Below, piece after piece: positions 20,571 through 28,139 of a stretch of DNA of 64,000 bases. This stretch comes from an uncultured Caulobacterales bacterium (GTDB lineage: Bacteria; Pseudomonadota; Alphaproteobacteria; Caulobacterales; Caulobacteraceae), in NCBI GenBank assembly GCA_903884425.1, contig CAISEP010000002.1, forward strand, positions 186,001-250,000. The letters are read 5' to 3'. Position 1 is the first letter of the stretch. Each line of letters begins with the position of its first letter. The position numbers were made by a program, and so were the translations under genes. Under the pieces are notes generated by a model that searched no databases, was not told the DNA's origin, and was given only the letters and a program-made list of their open reading frames with translations.

Positions 20571-21284
20571 CTAGGCCAGGGTCTCCACCGTCCAAGTGGC
20601 GCTGGTGACCTCTGCCCTGTGTTCGATATGGGTTACGATCAGGTCCAGTTCCTTAGGATCCGCCGTGGTCGGAATGATGGAGGCAGCCACCTGCACGAAG
20701 TCGTCGGATTCCGACAGGGTGACGATCTCCCGGATCGGATAGTCATGCCGTTCCAGTTCGTCATAGAGCATGTCGCGCACGGCGGTGACGTGCTCCGGGC
20801 GGCAGACCACGTGGACCTGGTAAAAGGCCTCGGTCTCCCCCGGCGTTATCGGCCGCCGGTTGACGAAGTCCACCACGGGCCGGAGCAGGGTGTTTCCGGC
20901 GAGGACGAACGCGGCGACCAGCACCGCCTCCCCCGCCTCCCCGGCACCGGCAAAGGCCCCCACCGCCGCCGAAGCCCACAGGGTGGCCGCCGTGTTCAGA
21001 CCGCGGATCTGCGTCCCGTCCTTCATGATCACCCCGGCACCGAGGAAGCCGATGCCGGACACCACATAGGAGATGACCCGCACCGATCCGTCCGCGGCCC
21101 CGACCCGGAAGCCCAGATCGACGAAGGCCGCTGCGGCGACGGCCACCAGCACATTGGTCCGCAGGCCCGCGCTTCTTTGCCGGAACTGGCGTTCGAGGCC
21201 GATCACCCCGCCCAGCAGGAAGGCGGTGCCCAGCGCGACGGTCGTGCGGGCAAGGGGGCCGTTCAGCAGGTCGGAAATTGGCAT
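20571..21284 (-). CDS. MgtC/SapB family membrane protein
   Basis: A 237-aa protein with an N-terminal hydrophobic MgtC domain (about 1-140; GTAFLLGGVIGLERQFRQRSAGLRTN and GIGFLGAGVIMKDG are family signatures) and a C-terminal ACT-like soluble domain. MgtC proteins support growth under low Mg2+ by modulating the ATP synthase or related targets. The ATG at 21284 has an upstream GGGGAACGG; the frame is open further upstream but without similarity. An MgtA-type Mg2+ ATPase gene lies in the same window (42080) but is not linked. Confidence 0.88.
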   Translation of the reverse strand: MPISDLLNGPLARTTVALGTAFLLGGVIGLERQFRQRSAGLRTNVLVAVAAAAFVDLGFRVGAADGSVRVISYVVSGIGFLGAGVIMKDGTQIRGLNTAATLWASAAVGAFAGAGEAGEAVLVAAFVLAGNTLLRPVVDFVNRRPITPGETEAFYQVHVVCRPEHVTAVRDMLYDELERHDYPIREIVTLSESDDFVQVAASIIPTTADPKELDLIVTHIEHRAEVTSATWTVETLA

Positions 21285-21471
21285 CGGACCGTTCCCCGGA
21301 GGGTATTTGCGGCGGATCAGGGGTGATTTCGGCCGTCTTGGCAAGGCCCGCGGACCGGCATCGGCGGACGGGACCGGCGGTGGAAAAGCTCCGGGCCGGG
21401 CACACGGCGCGCGACGGGTGTCGATGTTCGGTGATATCAGACCTCGACCCGTGCCTCGAGGACCCTTGCCC

Positions 21472-23520
21472 ATGACGCCCCGATCCCTGCGTGGCCTCGC
21501 CCTTTCGGCGAGCTTCTGTGCCCTGCTCTCGCTGGCCGGACCGGCCCTGGCCGCACCGATCCCGTCAAGCGCCCCGGCCCCCGCGGACCTGGTGCTGACC
21601 CACGGCCGGATCACCACCGAGGACGCCGCCCATCCCGCCGCGGAGGCGCTGGCGGTAACCGGCGGCAAGCTCGTCTATGTGGGCGACGACGCGGGCGTGA
21701 AGGCCTTCATCGGTCCCCGCACCCGGGTGGAGGATGCCGGCGGGCGGCGGGTGCTGCCCGGACTGGTGGACGCCCACATCCATCCCACCGGGATCGCGGA
21801 CCTGCCCAGCTGCAGCCTCGACAGCCGGGCCGTGTCCCTGGCCGAGCTTCCGCCCTTCATCAAGGCCTGCATCCAGCGGCTGGACATCAAGCCGGGGCAG
21901 TGGGTGGGGGTGGACCAGTGGAACTTCACCTCCGGCAACGAGCCCAGCCCCGACCTTCCCACCCTGCGGGCGGCGCTGGACCGGGCCAGCACCGACCATC
22001 CCGTCGCGCTCCTGGGCAATGACGGCCACCACGGGGCGTTCAACAGCCGCGCCCTGGGCCTGGCCCGGACGGACAAGGGGGTCGTCGTCGGCTTTTCCCG
22101 CGCCAGCCTGGCCAAGGAGTTCGCGGGCTTCCGCACCCTGATCGGCGTGGACACCGCCGGCGAGCCCAACGGCACCGTCAACGAGGAGGCGCGCAACGCC
22201 ATGGGCGCGCCGGACATGCTGCTGGTGGCGCTCCCCGAACTGATGAAGGCCCCCGCCAAGGTGCCGGAGCGGCTGAACAGCCTCGGCATCACTGCCGTGC
22301 AGGACGCCTTCGTCGTGCCGGACTCGCTCGCCTATTACGACCTGCTCCGCGCCCGGGGGCTGCTGAGCTTCCGGGTCAATCTGATGCAGCTCTACAATCC
22401 GGAGGAGTTCCGCGACGGGGCAGGCGCCATCGACTATGCCGCCGTCATCGCCCGGGCCGATGCCGTGCGCCGCCGCTATGCCGGGGACGACCTGATCCGG
22501 GCGGAGGCCGTGAAGATCTTCGCCGACGGGGTGCTGGAGGGAAATCCCTATGCCAATCCCCCCACCCTGCCCGACAGCCCCGCCCTGACCCCCTATCTGC
22601 AACCGATCTTCGGCCCCGCCGCCGATGGCAAGCTGGAGGTGAAGGGCTATGTGGACACCGCCAGCCCCCTGTGCCAGGCGGTCCGGGCCCATCCGGAAGC
22701 CTATGTGGACGCCGCCGCCGTGGCAGCCTTCACCGCGGCCCACGGCCATCATCCCGGCCAGTGCGCCCTGTCGTCAGGCAAGCTGCAGCATGACCGGCAG
22801 GTGATCCTGGACTATGCCCGCGCCGCCCACCTGGCCGGCTTCACCCTGCACATCCACGCCATCAGCGATGCCGCCGTGCGCACCGCCGTGGATGCCATCG
22901 AAGGGGCCCGGGCCGCGGACGGGAACAGCCGCCTCCCCGACACCCTGGCCCATCTGCAGGTGGTCACGCCGCAGGACGTGGCGCGGATCGGCCGGGATCA
23001 CCTGTACCTGGCCTATACCTACAGCTGGGCCAATGCCGATCCCGACTATGACCTGACCGTGGTGCCGTTCCTGGAGCACATCAAGGGTCACAGCTACGCC
23101 GACTATCACAATCCCGACCTGGCCTATGAGCGGCAGTTCTATCCCGTCCGCCAGACCCGGGACGCCGGGGGCATTCTGGTGGCCGGGTCGGATGCGCCGG
23201 TCAACACCCGCGACCCCCAGCCCTTCGTCAACATGCAGTTCGCCGTCACCCGGGCGCTTCCCGGCCTGCCCCCCGCCAATCCGGCGGAGCGGATCAGCCT
23301 GTCCGAGGTGGTGGAGGCCTATACCCTGAACGGGGCCCGGGCCATGGGGCGCGAGGACACGTTCGGCTCGCTGACCGTGGGCAAGTCCGCGGACTTCATC
23401 GTGCTGGACCGGGACATCTTCGCCCTGGCCGCGGCCGGCAAGCCCGAGGCGATCGGCGAGACGAAGGTGCTGCAGACCTGGTTCCGCGGCGAACGGGTCT
23501 ATCTGGCCCCGGCTCCCTGA
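21472..23520 (+). CDS. Exported amidohydrolase family 3 protein (YtcJ-like)
   Basis: A 682-aa metal-dependent hydrolase with a signal peptide (residues 1-24, ending ALAAP), so probably periplasmic. Metal-binding DAHIHPTG near residue 100, a carboxylated-Lys region KIFADGVLEGN, HIHAISDAAVRTAVDA, and SDAPVNTRDPQ are all present, followed by the typical C-terminal KSADFIVLDRD. YtcJ-type enzymes act on amides or formamides; the substrate here is unknown. Divergent from the MgtC gene. Confidence 0.88.
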   Translation: MTPRSLRGLALSASFCALLSLAGPALAAPIPSSAPAPADLVLTHGRITTEDAAHPAAEALAVTGGKLVYVGDDAGVKAFIGPRTRVEDAGGRRVLPGLVDAHIHPTGIADLPSCSLDSRAVSLAELPPFIKACIQRLDIKPGQWVGVDQWNFTSGNEPSPDLPTLRAALDRASTDHPVALLGNDGHHGAFNSRALGLARTDKGVVVGFSRASLAKEFAGFRTLIGVDTAGEPNGTVNEEARNAMGAPDMLLVALPELMKAPAKVPERLNSLGITAVQDAFVVPDSLAYYDLLRARGLLSFRVNLMQLYNPEEFRDGAGAIDYAAVIARADAVRRRYAGDDLIRAEAVKIFADGVLEGNPYANPPTLPDSPALTPYLQPIFGPAADGKLEVKGYVDTASPLCQAVRAHPEAYVDAAAVAAFTAAHGHHPGQCALSSGKLQHDRQVILDYARAAHLAGFTLHIHAISDAAVRTAVDAIEGARAADGNSRLPDTLAHLQVVTPQDVARIGRDHLYLAYTYSWANADPDYDLTVVPFLEHIKGHSYADYHNPDLAYERQFYPVRQTRDAGGILVAGSDAPVNTRDPQPFVNMQFAVTRALPGLPPANPAERISLSEVVEAYTLNGARAMGREDTFGSLTVGKSADFIVLDRDIFALAAAGKPEAIGETKVLQTWFRGERVYLAPAP

Positions 23521-23627
23521 CCATTGACGGGTCCTGACCGGCGCAAACCCCTGTAGCAAAAGGCATTTTCGACTTATCAACCCTTTTGGCGGATCATCGG
23601 TTCTGAAAAAGGGCGGGACCGGGCGGA

Positions 23628-24827
23628 ATGTCGCAACTGAACACCCACTATCGGCAGTTGAGGGACACCGCCCAGAGCCGCGAACAAACCCTCAAGTCGA
23701 TCTGGGAAAACCCGCCGAGGCTGAACCAGACCCAGCTCGACCAGTTCATGCTGGCGCATCAGTACTATGTGGAGCGCCGCCCCCGGGGCCGCCGCATGAT
23801 CATGCGCTTCCTGCAGCTGCACACCCTGTCCCTGAAGGACCGCAACATGACCGAGGCGGAGCTGACCGGCTCGTGCCTCTATGCCTGCGACCTTCGGGGG
23901 ACCAATTTCGAGCGCGCCAATCTCTACTGCGCCGACCTGCGCCTGATTGACGCCACGGACGCCAACTTCTTCCGGGCCGACCTTCGGGGCGTGACCCTGC
24001 GGGGTGCCATCCTCACCCGCGCCTTGCTGGACGGAGCTGATCTGCGCTCCGCGGTGGTCGCCGTGGCGGACGAGGTCAGGGGGCTGGCGATCCTGCGCCA
24101 CAAGCGCGATGCCGCCACCAACCGCGGCCCGGCCCTGGGCGAGGATGGCGAGACCGCCGAATTCGCCGTGGACTTCACCGATGCGTCCCTGGCCGGTGCC
24201 AAGCTCCAGGGGGCCAATCTCAAGCACGCCAACTTCAAGGGCGCGAACCTTGCCGGGGCCAATCTGCAGGGCGCGCGGCTCGACGGTGCCGATCTGCAGG
24301 GCGCGATCCTGACCGGCGTCGATCTGTCCCGGCTGGGGCTCTATCCGAGCCAGCTTGTCGGCTGCGTCGTCGACCCGACCCCGGAGGCGCGGGAACAGGC
24401 CGCCTTCCTCGGTGTGCGGATCGAGGAGGCGGAACGCTGGTGGACCACCGGCGGCAAGCAGGGACATCCGGCAATGATGGACGGCGAGGACCTGCGGGTG
24501 ATCGTCGACATCTTCGCCGGCCGGTCGCTGACCGCCATGTCCGCCCGGGACGCCCTGGGGGTCGGCGTGAACTTCTCCGGCGCGATGCTGCAGTCGGCCC
24601 GGTTCGACGGGGCGGACCTGCGCACGGCGAATTTCGAGGGGGCGGACCTGCGGGGGGCGTCCTTCGCCAACGCCAATCTCACCCGCGCCCGGTTTGCCGG
24701 GGCCCAGATCGGCCCCCTCCTGATCAACAACCGGATCGTCCGGTCCACGAATTTCGAAGGGGCGCGCAATCCCGACCTGAGCGGGGCTGAAGCCGTGCAT
24801 CCGGACCTGGCCGTCGGCGCAGGCTGA
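23628..24827 (+). CDS. Pentapeptide-repeat protein with three repeat blocks
   Basis: A 399-aa cytoplasmic protein. After a helical, basic N-terminus (residues 1-68), pentapeptide A(D/N)LXX repeats occur in three blocks, about 69-140, 181-237 and 314-378. They are separated by non-repeat inserts, one charged (GPALGEDGETAEF) and one of about 75 residues containing WWTTGGKQGHP. Such right-handed quadrilateral helices often mimic DNA or act as scaffolds; the role here is unknown. It ends about 60 bp before the CheZ-like gene on the other strand. Confidence 0.85.
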   Translation: MSQLNTHYRQLRDTAQSREQTLKSIWENPPRLNQTQLDQFMLAHQYYVERRPRGRRMIMRFLQLHTLSLKDRNMTEAELTGSCLYACDLRGTNFERANLYCADLRLIDATDANFFRADLRGVTLRGAILTRALLDGADLRSAVVAVADEVRGLAILRHKRDAATNRGPALGEDGETAEFAVDFTDASLAGAKLQGANLKHANFKGANLAGANLQGARLDGADLQGAILTGVDLSRLGLYPSQLVGCVVDPTPEAREQAAFLGVRIEEAERWWTTGGKQGHPAMMDGEDLRVIVDIFAGRSLTAMSARDALGVGVNFSGAMLQSARFDGADLRTANFEGADLRGASFANANLTRARFAGAQIGPLLINNRIVRSTNFEGARNPDLSGAEAVHPDLAVGAG

Positions 24828-24887
24828 CCGCCGGCGGCGTCAACCGGTCGTCCGGCACGCTGTCGTCAAGGTGTGCGCAGAGGTGTC

Positions 24888-25316
24888 CTAGCCGAAGATG
24901 GCGTCGACTTCGTCCTGGGTGATCCGTGTCAGTCCCGGACCGACCGCGACGGCCCCGTCGGCCGTCATCGGCGACCGGGCCTGTGCCGTCTGCGGGTCAT
25001 AGGTGGCCGTGGCCTCCGCCAGGGTCGTGCCGACCTTGGACAGCCGCTGGCCGATCACGTCCGCCAGGGTGCAGGCTTCCAGCACCATGTCCGCCACCTC
25101 GTGGATGGCGTCACCGTTGGACCCGGTGACCAGGGACGAGATCAGATTGACCGACTCGGCCGCGACGATGGCCCGCAGCGCCATGTCGTCAAGTTCGGCG
25201 CGGGCCACCTCGACCTCGCGCAGGGCCCGGCTGAGGCGACTGTCCATGTCGCGCCGCCGCCGCTCCGGCCGCGCCGCACGCTGGGCGTCAGTTCTGGATT
25301 GGGTTGAATGTGCCAC
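24888..25316 (-). CDS. CheZ-like CheY-P phosphatase
   Basis: A 142-aa mostly helical protein. The segment MVLEACTLADVIGQRLSKV carries Asp86 and Gln90 spaced as in the CheZ active site (DLTGQ in E. coli), where Gln inserts into the CheY active site. The C-terminus ITQDEVDAIFG resembles the CheY-binding tail of CheZ and the FliM N-terminus. It is shorter than E. coli CheZ (214 aa). The start is GTG at 25316, 14 bp after the cheY stop; an ATG 23 codons inside is the alternative. Last gene of the chemosensory run. Confidence 0.75.
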   Translation of the reverse strand: MAHSTQSRTDAQRAARPERRRRDMDSRLSRALREVEVARAELDDMALRAIVAAESVNLISSLVTGSNGDAIHEVADMVLEACTLADVIGQRLSKVGTTLAEATATYDPQTAQARSPMTADGAVAVGPGLTRITQDEVDAIFG

Positions 25317-25330
25317 GATGACCCTGCTCT

Positions 25331-25711
25331 TCAGTCGATGCTGACGGCTTCGAGCTTTCCCCGGAGGGTCTCGGCCGTGAAGGGTTTGATGATGTAGTTG
25401 TCGGCCCCTGCCGACTTGGCGGCGAGGATGTTCTCCTCCCGCGTCTCGGCCGTGATCATGACGAAGGGCGTGTCGCCCAGGGTCGGATGACGGCGGATGC
25501 GGGTCAGGAGCTCGTAGCCGGACATGGGCTCCATGTTCCAGTCGGACAGGACCAGGCCATAGGACCCGGTCTCCAGCTTCTGCAGGGCCTCCTCGCCGTT
25601 CGAGGCCTCGTCCAGGTTCTCGAACCCGATCTGCCGCAGAAGATTGCTGACGATCCTGACCGTGGTCTTGTAGTCGTCAACGATCAGGACCGGCAAGGTT
25701 TTGTCAATCAT
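25331..25711 (-). CDS. CheY-type response regulator
   Basis: A 126-aa single receiver domain: acidic pair Asp12/Asp13, phospho-acceptor Asp57 in LVLSDWNM, Thr/Ser switch in MITAE, and Lys109 in YIIKPF. DWNM and PMSGYELL are typical of motor-binding CheY. The ATG at 25711 has AAAGGA upstream. It pairs with the CheZ-like gene just downstream. A 115-bp AT-rich gap separates it from cheR, so it may have its own promoter. Confidence 0.9.
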   Translation of the reverse strand: MIDKTLPVLIVDDYKTTVRIVSNLLRQIGFENLDEASNGEEALQKLETGSYGLVLSDWNMEPMSGYELLTRIRRHPTLGDTPFVMITAETREENILAAKSAGADNYIIKPFTAETLRGKLEAVSID

Positions 25712-25787
25712 GACCAATCCTTTAAGCATCTATTTTCTACATTTTGCTCCGCAAGCAATAATGAGCCATTAAGCGATTCGAGTTTTT

Positions 25788-25800
25788 GGGAATATTTCCC
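25788..25800. promoter_or_regulatory. GGGAATATTTCCC palindrome upstream of cheY
   Basis: A 13-bp dyad (GGGAA-TAT-TTCCC) in the AT-rich cheR-cheY gap, about 77 bp before the cheY start and 27 bp past the cheR stop. It could be an operator or a weak terminator element. Confidence 0.35.
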
Positions 25801-25826
25801 TGACTCCACTGTATTCCTGACGAATG

Positions 25827-26654
25827 TCATGCCGATCGAACCGGAGCCGGATCGGCGGTACGGCGCAGTCCGCTGACACCGGACGGCCCCTCGAACCGAT
25901 CCGAAAGGCCGAGGACGGTCTCCGACGCCCCCAGGAACAGGCGTCCGTCCGCCGCCATCTGTCGGCTCAGCCGCTCCAGAATGTCCCGTCGGCGGTCGGG
26001 CTCGAAGTAGAACAGGACGTTGCGGCAGAAGATCGCGTCGAAGGTGCCGAGAAAGGCGAAGGGATCGGCCAGGTTCAGGGTCTTCCAGACGATGTCCGCC
26101 TTCAGGCCCTCGTTGATCGTCCAGCGCCCGCCCCCGCCTTCGAAGTACCGGACCAGCCGCTTCATCGAGACGCCCCGCTGGACCTCGAACTGCGAGAAGA
26201 CGCCCGCCTGTGCCTTGAGGATGCAGCGGTTCGACAGGTCCGACGCGACGATCTCCACCGCAAGTTCGGGATGGCGCTCGCGCACCTCGTCCACGACCAT
26301 GGCGATGGAATAGGGCTCCTGCCCGGTGGAGCAGGCGGCACTCCAGATCCGGAACCGCTCCCGGCGCGGATGGGCGGCATGGCGGACCAGCTGCTCGGCC
26401 AGGGTGGTGAAGGGGGTGGTGTCGCGGAAGAACAGGGTCTCGTTGGTGGTCATGGCCTCGACGCAGAGGTCGAGCAGCCCCGGGTCCCGGCCGGACATCA
26501 CCGCCGCCAGCATCGGCCCGACCCCGGCAAAGCCGCCGGTCTGGGCGAAGGGCGCCAGCCGGGCCTCCACCAGATAGGTCTTGTCGTCGGCAATGACGAT
26601 GCCGGTGCGGCGACGCACCAGGGCGACGAAGTCCTGCAGGGTCCGATCGCTCAT
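25827..26654 (-). CDS. cheR: Chemoreceptor glutamate methyltransferase CheR
   Basis: A 275-aa SAM-dependent methyltransferase that methylates chemoreceptor glutamates. N-terminal helical domain, EAMTTNETLFFRD, SAM motif WSAACSTGQEPYS (about 104-116), and FDAIFCRNVLFYF are all present. There is no C-terminal extension for receptor tethering. The ATG at 26654 overlaps the cheB stop. Confidence 0.94.
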   Translation of the reverse strand: MSDRTLQDFVALVRRRTGIVIADDKTYLVEARLAPFAQTGGFAGVGPMLAAVMSGRDPGLLDLCVEAMTTNETLFFRDTTPFTTLAEQLVRHAAHPRRERFRIWSAACSTGQEPYSIAMVVDEVRERHPELAVEIVASDLSNRCILKAQAGVFSQFEVQRGVSMKRLVRYFEGGGGRWTINEGLKADIVWKTLNLADPFAFLGTFDAIFCRNVLFYFEPDRRRDILERLSRQMAADGRLFLGASETVLGLSDRFEGPSGVSGLRRTADPAPVRSA

Positions 26655-27283
26655 GGGCACCCCCCGGGGGGCGGGCACATCAGCAGCTCGGCGAGGCGGG
26701 CCACCGGCGCCACCGCGTCGGCCAGACCGGCGGCGGCCACGGCCCCGGGCATGCCCCAGACCACGCTCGTCGCCTCGTCCTGCACCAGGATGCGCCCCCC
26801 GGCGGCGTGCAGGCAGCGGCATCCCTCCAGACCGTCATGGCCCATGCCGCTGAGGATGACCGCGGCGGCCTCGGGACCGAGTTCGGCGACACTGCGCAGC
26901 AGCGGATCCGCCGACGGGCGGCACCAGTTCTCCTCCGGGCCCGAATCCGGCGTCACCCACAGCTCCGCACCGGCGCGGGCCAGGCGGATATGCCGGTCGC
27001 CGGGGGCCAGATAGGCCTGCCCGGGCCGGAGCCGGCAGGGCTGGGTCACCTCCGTGACCGGCGGACCCCCGGCGCGGCTCAACTGGCCCGCCAGCGCACC
27101 GGTGAGGTGGGCGGGCATGTGCTGGACGATCAGCACCGGAATGCGCCAGCTCCGCCCCAGCGCGCCGAGGAACGCGGCCAGGGCCTGCGGCCCGCCGGTG
27201 GAGGCCGCGACGACCAGCACCCGCCGGGGGGCCGGGTCGCAGGTCGCGGCAGGTGCCGGGTCCATCCCGGCGCGCAGGCTCAC
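26651..27283 (-). CDS. cheB: CheB methylesterase domain protein lacking a receiver domain
   Basis: A 210-aa protein comprising only the CheB catalytic domain: Ser28 in VAASTGGP, His55 in IVQHMP, Asp151 in LSGMGHDG. Normal CheB is about 350 aa with an N-terminal receiver that regulates it; here that part is missing and a stand-alone receiver is encoded immediately upstream. The start is probably GTG at 27283, overlapping the receiver gene stop (GTGA), or ATG at 27265. Removes methyl groups from, or deamidates, receptor Gln/Glu residues. Confidence 0.9.
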   Translation of the reverse strand: MSLRAGMDPAPAATCDPAPRRVLVVAASTGGPQALAAFLGALGRSWRIPVLIVQHMPAHLTGALAGQLSRAGGPPVTEVTQPCRLRPGQAYLAPGDRHIRLARAGAELWVTPDSGPEENWCRPSADPLLRSVAELGPEAAAVILSGMGHDGLEGCRCLHAAGGRILVQDEATSVVWGMPGAVAAAGLADAVAPVARLAELLMCPPPGGCP

Positions 27284-27645
27284 GGGGCGCCGACCGTGGC
27301 CAGCTTGACCGCCAGGGTCTCCCGGTCGAAGGGCTTCATGACGAATTCATCGGCCCCGGCCGCCGCCGCCTCGGTGACGGAGGCCATGTCGGTGAGGCTG
27401 GTGCAGAAGATCACCCGGGGCCCGCCCCCGTCCGGCGTGGCCCGCAGGGCGCGCAGGAAGCTCATCCCGTCCATGCCGGGCATCACCCAGTCGAGCAGGA
27501 TCACGGCGGGCATCCCCCCGGCGCACCGGTCGAGGGCGACCTGCCCGTCCTCCGCCTCGTCGACCGTGTAGCCGAGTTCCTCCATCATCCGCCGCTCCAC
27601 ACGCCGGATCACGCCGCTGTCTTCCACGATCAGGCAGGTCTTCAT
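27280..27645 (-). CDS. Stand-alone receiver (CheY-like) protein
   Basis: A 121-aa receiver domain: Asp9 in VEDS, phospho-acceptor Asp52 in LLDWVMPGMDG, Thr82 region CTSL, and Lys104 in VMKPF. It overlaps cheW upstream and the REC-less cheB downstream, each by 4 nt. This placement suggests it acts as the detached receiver of CheB, or as a second output or phosphate sink. Confidence 0.9.
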   Translation of the reverse strand: MKTCLIVEDSGVIRRVERRMMEELGYTVDEAEDGQVALDRCAGGMPAVILLDWVMPGMDGMSFLRALRATPDGGGPRVIFCTSLTDMASVTEAAAAGADEFVMKPFDRETLAVKLATVGAP

Positions 27646-28139
27646 CGGGCGAAAGCCTCCAGCAGGGTCTCCGGATCCAGCGGGGCGAAGGCCGGGACCG
27701 GGGATTGGGAAGGGGGTCGGGACGGGAACACGAAGGCGGCGGGACGGGAGACGATCACCAGTTCGCCGCCGATGCGGGCCAGGCCGTCCACGACTCCGGC
27801 CCAGCGGTCCGGCACGGCGGGCGGCGCGAGGATGGCGTCATCGGCGATGGGCACCACGTCCTCCACCCGGTCGACCCACAGGCCGTAGAGGTCGCCGTCC
27901 ATGGCAAAGCCCACCGCCTGCCCGTCCGTCGTCCCCACCGGGTCGGGCAGGCCCAGCACCCGACCGGCCCGGATGACGGTGACGATCCGGCCCCGGAGAT
28001 TGAGGATGCCGGCCACCTCTGCCGACGCCCGCGGCACCGGGGTCATCGCCCCCGGCGTGAACACGTCCTGCACCGCGTCGGTGCGGAAGGCGAAGACGGA
28101 GGACCCGATGCGGACCCGGAGCCAGTCGGCGGTCCTCAT
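27642..28139 (-). CDS. cheW: Chemotaxis coupling protein CheW
   Basis: A 165-aa CheW-fold adaptor joining receptors to CheA. FRTDAVQDVFTPG...PVPRASAEVAGILNLRGRIVTVI is the characteristic segment, followed by LYGLWVDRVEDVV. There is a Pro-rich tail after about residue 135. The ATG at 28139 overlaps the cheA stop (ATGA). Confidence 0.92.
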   Translation of the reverse strand: MRTADWLRVRIGSSVFAFRTDAVQDVFTPGAMTPVPRASAEVAGILNLRGRIVTVIRAGRVLGLPDPVGTTDGQAVGFAMDGDLYGLWVDRVEDVVPIADDAILAPPAVPDRWAGVVDGLARIGGELVIVSRPAAFVFPSRPPSQSPVPAFAPLDPETLLEAFAR

